64,000 nucleotides of DNA from Azorinus chamasolen (Eukaryota > Mollusca > Bivalvia > Cardiida > Solecurtidae). The position numbers were made by a program, and so were the translations under genes. This document shows, piece by piece, positions 61,076 to 64,000 of this stretch (position 1 is its first letter; every line of letters begins with the position of its first letter). The stretch covers positions 55,304,484 through 55,368,483 of the forward strand of contig OY755241.1 in the NCBI GenBank assembly GCA_963576725.1, in the 5' to 3' direction. The notes under the pieces are model-generated. The model ran no database searches. It was not told where the DNA came from and was given only the letters and a program-made list of their open reading frames with translations.

Positions 61076-61157
61076 AAACAATAACATGGCTGTAATGTAC
61101 GTACATGTATATAAGATGTGTATTTAGAGAACAGGGGTCCAGATATGATGCCTAAGT

Positions 61158-61330
61158 TACAATATTTTCAAGAATAACTTCTTCGTTTATCCACCAAACC
61201 CTATACTGTGACCACTCTTTAGAATGGTCTCGAAGAGACTATTCTAAAGAGGTGTAAGACCATATATAGGGTTTAGTGGAGAAAGAATATTTTTAGTATA
61301 TGTGTACGCACTTTTATCTGTTGCTCTGAG
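61158..61330. repeat. Family K fold-back
   Basis: TTTTCAAGAATAACTTCTTC to GCACTTTTATCTGTTGCTCT. The apex is GTCTCGAAGAGAC near 61233. Confidence 0.9.
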
Positions 61331-61389
61331 AAAAGCTTACTAACATAATTCTATATTTGTCCGCCAAACCACTATCTTGTTGCAATTTA

Positions 61390-61590
61390 TTAATGCATTC
61401 CCTCATAGGCTATTTTTAGACCCACCCTCTTTGATTAAATCAACCGAAAATGAACATTTACCACAGAAATGGACATTTTTAGAATTGTGTAGTTTTGAAA
61501 CAATTGTGATAAATAGGAGCAAATGCTCTATTTATCACAATGGTTTCATAAAGTGACCTTTACAGAGGCGTCAAAAGGTGTCAATGCAAA
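61390..61590 (-). mobile_element. Family D MITE, right tip missing
   Basis: TTAATGCATTCCCTCATAGG to GCGTCAAAAGGTGTCAATG. One GCTCC of the apex is gone (AAATAGGAGCAAATGC), as at 10.1 kb. Confidence 0.82.
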
Positions 61591-61750
61591 GGTGTCTCTT
61601 TGATGTAATTCTAATGAGTTGCACTAAGATAGGGTGTAGCTGAGACATTGATAGAGCAGGACCCATCTTATGTACAGTACTGATTACTACTGAAAAAAAA
61701 AATACTTTGTGTAGACGGGGCTCATTTAGAGAAAAAAACATTCTACTCAC

Positions 61751-61863
61751 AATTTGTGTCAAACTGCATGAAGAGGCAGTCAAACTCTGTGCTGTCCAGG
61801 TCTTTGTCCTTGTTCTTGTCACAACGGTCCCTCAGCGTGGACCAGTCATTGGCCAAGGCTACT
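61751..61863 (-). CDS. EF-hand protein, antepenultimate exon
   Basis: On the minus strand the exon follows ACCATGTAG and ends at the strong donor GTGAGT. It reads VALANDWSTLRDRCDKNKDK, then DLDSTEFDCLFMQFDTN. Loop 1 is D-K-N-K-D-K-D-L-D-S-T-E (Lys instead of Gly at 6); loop 2 begins with DTN and crosses the intron. The exact start (61863 or 61861) is uncertain because two AGs lie close together. With the next two exons it gives 116 residues and four EF-hands. Upstream exons were not found. The protein is probably a small calcium sensor or buffer; a secreted form cannot be judged without the N terminus. Confidence 0.88.
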
Positions 61864-61908
61864 CTACATGGTTAGTACAAAGGTAAGCAAAGGGACCGTT
61901 CCTTATAT

Positions 61909-62310
61909 TTAACCCTTTATCTCATGAATATTCATCATTAGATTATTTTTTTATATATAAAATGTTAGTGTACATGGTAGAAATTGAAGAATCAAATCTG
62001 TATTAACCTTTTCCCTTATGTAAGCGCATTTTGGCGCATCTGCAAACAGAGTAGAACCAGATCAGACGGCTCCTATAGGAGCTGTCTGATCAGGGTCTGC
62101 TCTGTTTGCTTATGGTATTATATAGATCTGATTCTACAGCTTCTGCCTGAGCCAAAATAATCTAATTAATATTCATGACGTCATTATTTCTTACATTAAT
62201 ATACAACAGGGAAAGGGTTAATCCGTATACAAACAGAACAGCTCCTGATTAGACGGTTCTTGCAGAAGGCGTCTGATTTGGGTCTACTCTGTTTGCAATG
62301 ATGTACAATC
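61909..62310 (+). mobile_element. Family A MITE split by family C
   Basis: TTTAACCCTTTATCTCATGA runs to GAATCAAATCTGTA|TTAA. After the insert, TCCGTATACAAACAGAACAG and the rest of the hairpin follow to CTCTGTTTGCAATG. Confidence 0.78.
62003..62221 (-). mobile_element. Family C TTAA MITE, nested
   Basis: TTAACCTTTTCCCTTATGTA to CAACAGGGAAAGGGTTAA. The apex is GCTCCTATAGGAGC. Confidence 0.92.
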
Positions 62311-62438
62311 AGATCTATATTACACCATAAGCAAACAGAGAAGACCCTGATCAGACGGCTCCTATATGATCTGATCTGATCTGGGTCTACTCTGTTTGCA
62401 GATGCGTCAAAATGCGCTTACATGAGGGAAAGGGTTAA
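62306..62438 (+). mobile_element. Family C right half
   Basis: CAATCAGATCTATATTACAC through a rearranged hairpin (GGCTCCTATATGATCTGATCTG) to CATGAGGGAAAGGGTTAA. Confidence 0.82.
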
Positions 62439-62512
62439 CATGCATGATGCCTTTTTATGCAGATTGACGGTTGTTTTTTGCAGGATGAGTCCTTCCCTTT
62501 GCTGTCACGTCT

Positions 62513-62762
62513 TAACCCTTTCCCAGTTCTATGTTTATTCAAAATTTCAATAACTACTTAATATTCATTAACAAATTAGTTATGAAGAAATATGGAATGT
62601 GGAACATTGTAGACATTTTTAGAAAGCAAATAAACCGATCTATCAAATTCTATTAGCAAACAGAGAAGACCCTGATCAGACGGCTCCTCTAGGAGCCGTC
62701 TGATCTGGATCTTCTCTGTTTGCAAATGCGTGAAAACACGTTTATATCAGGGAAAGGGTTAA
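62513..62762 (-). mobile_element. Family B TTAA MITE, full length
   Basis: TTAACCCTTTCCCAGTTCTA to TCAGGGAAAGGGTTAA, 250 bp. The apex is GCTCCTCTAGGAGC. It shares its right TTAA with the next element. Confidence 0.93.
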
Positions 62763-62997
62763 CCCTTTATTCCAGAAATATGCCTTTCTATCTCTTTGCA
62801 AACAGAGAAGACACAGAACAGACGGTTCCTACAGGAGACGTCTGATCAGGGTCTGCTCTGTGTGCGTATGGGATAATATAGAGCTGATTGTACCGTGTCT
62901 ACCAATATCCAGTCTACATATGCAATTATAAAAACAGCTGATAAATATTCATGATGGCATCATGTCTCACGTGATTATTCAACAGAGAAATGGGTTA
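62759..62997 (-). mobile_element. Family A TTAA MITE abutting family B
   Basis: TTAACCCTTTATTCCAGAAA to CAACAGAGAAATGGGTTAA. The left end is A-like and the right end C-like, so this copy is mixed. Confidence 0.88.
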
Positions 62998-63131
62998 AAG
63001 AACGATAACGAGACTTATATGAGTGATGGGATTGGCGAGGTTATACTGCAGTTGACAGGCAATTTGATAAGAACAAAAAATGAAATACATGTATAGTAAT
63101 CCATTCTCCCACTGTAAGAATGATGGTTGCC

Positions 63132-63407
63132 TGACCCATTCTCTCCTACTGACGTATTTTAACGCCTCTGTAGAAGTCAATTTTGGAATCCATTGTGATA
63201 AATAGAGCATTGGCTCCATAGGGGCAAATACTCTATTTATCACAATGGTTTCAAATCTACACAATTCTGAATTTTTCGTTTTCTCTAGTAAAATTTATGT
63301 TCCTTTTTGGTAGAATTATTCAACGAGGCTGGACCTCTTATAATGTATACAATAATATATACATGTATGATATTTTTATATATAATCTAGTTAAGGGAAT
63401 GAGTTAA
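63132..63407 (+). mobile_element. Family D MITE with an AT-rich insertion
   Basis: CTGACCCATTCTCTCCTACT to AAGGGAATGAGTTAA. The CTAAAAATAGCC segment is replaced by TATAATGTATACAATAATAT and similar AT repeats. Confidence 0.85.
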
Positions 63408-63560
63408 CCTTTAGCCTACTATGGGCGAATGAGTGAATACCTATGCAAACAGTTTGGATCCAGATGAGACGCCGAGTAACTCGGCGTCTCATCAGGATCC
63501 AAACTGTTTGACACCCTGATTATATTTTGGTAGAAGATGAGCAAAATCAGACATCTAAAT
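63404..63560. mobile_element. F-type hairpin element, right end not found
   Basis: TTAACCTTTAGCCTACTATG, then the hairpin GTTTGGATCCAGATGAGACG at 63447-63507, then ACACCCTGATTATATTTTGG as in the inverted 40.4-kb copy. Confidence 0.8.
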
Positions 63561-64000
63561 TTTGACCAATTACATGCCACCACCAGGTTTCCGTGACAAC
63601 CAACACTCTTAAAACACATGCCATTAAGTTCTGGGTACCCATATAACCCTACTAATTTTCAGCATAAACTAATAATATCTAAATCGCGACCAATCAGAGA
63701 TCACCGCTCTATTACCAGGGCAACGAACTCTTTCGAAACACCTACGATGGAGTTTGGGGTACCCAAATACCTCTTAATACCAAAGTCGATTATCTAAAAT
63801 TTAAAAAAGGTAAAGGTGAGGTTTTTAATCTGGAACTATATACGTATCCCCCACCCCCTACTTTCGCATTTTACCCCCTGATCACTTGGATATAATTCGG
63901 CCATTTACATTCGGTGCCCAAGGCAGCCATGTCACATTGGTGTATTTCCCTCACATGTACCCATTTATACACCTGGTTAGAGAGGGGCTAAATTTAACTA
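63561..64000. other. No recognisable feature
   Basis: Slightly richer in CG and GC than the rest (AAATCGCGACCAATCAGAGA). No exon, hairpin or terminus was recognised. Confidence 0.4.

Noticed and set aside
319..63520. Regularly spaced short palindromes as a CRISPR array
   Set aside because: The repeats are eukaryotic MITE hairpins with TTAA or TA ends and irregular spacing; no cas gene and no spacer pattern.
319..63520. Hairpins as microRNA precursors
   Set aside because: Many are high-copy MITEs with perfect stems; without small-RNA data a miRNA call is not supported.

Overview
This window is AT-rich invertebrate nuclear DNA, most likely from a bivalve mollusc. Two things point there: many intron-split genes lie in long non-coding stretches, and there are tandem-core elements with a microsatellite, like the oyster 'pearl' elements. 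The species assignment is inference. No bacterial, phage, CRISPR or rRNA feature was seen.

Two split genes are supported. A plus-strand gene has nine phase-compatible exons from 8650 to 47750 (5' end missing), encoding the last 822 or so residues of a proline/glutamate-rich, probably disordered protein of no family I recognise. It has a poly(A) signal at 47985. A minus-strand gene has its last three exons at 61863-61751, 59200-59036 and 55804-55731. Joined, they give 116 residues with four EF-hand calcium-binding loops. A third, speculative minus-strand first exon lies at 43852-43792 in a CpG-richer patch.

Nearly everything else is short hairpin transposons. Names used below: families A, B, C, D, E and F are bounded by TTAA, and A-E have CCC...GGG termini (piggyBac-like MITEs). 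A has CTCCATGAATATTCATG near one end, B has CTCATATAAACGTG, and C has CCCTGATGAATATTCATG. A, B and C share a ~68-bp hairpin (GCAAACAGAG...CTCTGTTTGC). D has the hairpin GATAAATAGAGCATTTGCTC, E is a ~250-bp family with four near-identical copies, and F has the hairpin GTTTGGATCCAGATGAGACG. H is a hairpin with AATAGTGTAGACCCAGATC. T1, T2 and T3 are bounded by TA with termini CAGTAAAACC...GGTTTTACTG (pogo/Tigger-like MITEs). K is a fold-back with TTTCTCCACCAAACCC. HINE elements (Helentron-associated, pearl-like) have a 5' hairpin, a GTCC/GTCTGTC microsatellite, one to many 140-165-bp core repeats, and a 3' hairpin followed by CTTGTT, CTAGTT or CTAATT.

Layout: 1-8600 is TTAA and TA MITEs with one minisatellite. 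8650-32530 holds exons 1-6 of the plus gene separated by MITE-filled introns, with HINEs at 13.5 and 18.7 kb. 33.2-40.1 kb is one nested stack (T2 containing F, containing a HINE, containing two other HINEs, one of which contains a MITE). 41-42.6 kb is another HINE. 42.7-48 kb is the 3' part of the plus gene. 48-55 kb is intergenic MITEs. 55.7-61.9 kb is the EF-hand gene with a 419-bp tandem duplication and a polypurine tract in its introns. The rest is MITEs.

The most unusual signal is in the hairpins. The TTAA-type and TA-type families have unrelated arms and termini but share the same apex, GCTCC(TATA)GGAGC, and many rearrangements break exactly at that apex. Families A, B, C, E, F and H also share one conserved A:A mismatch in the stem (CCAGAT facing ATCAGG).
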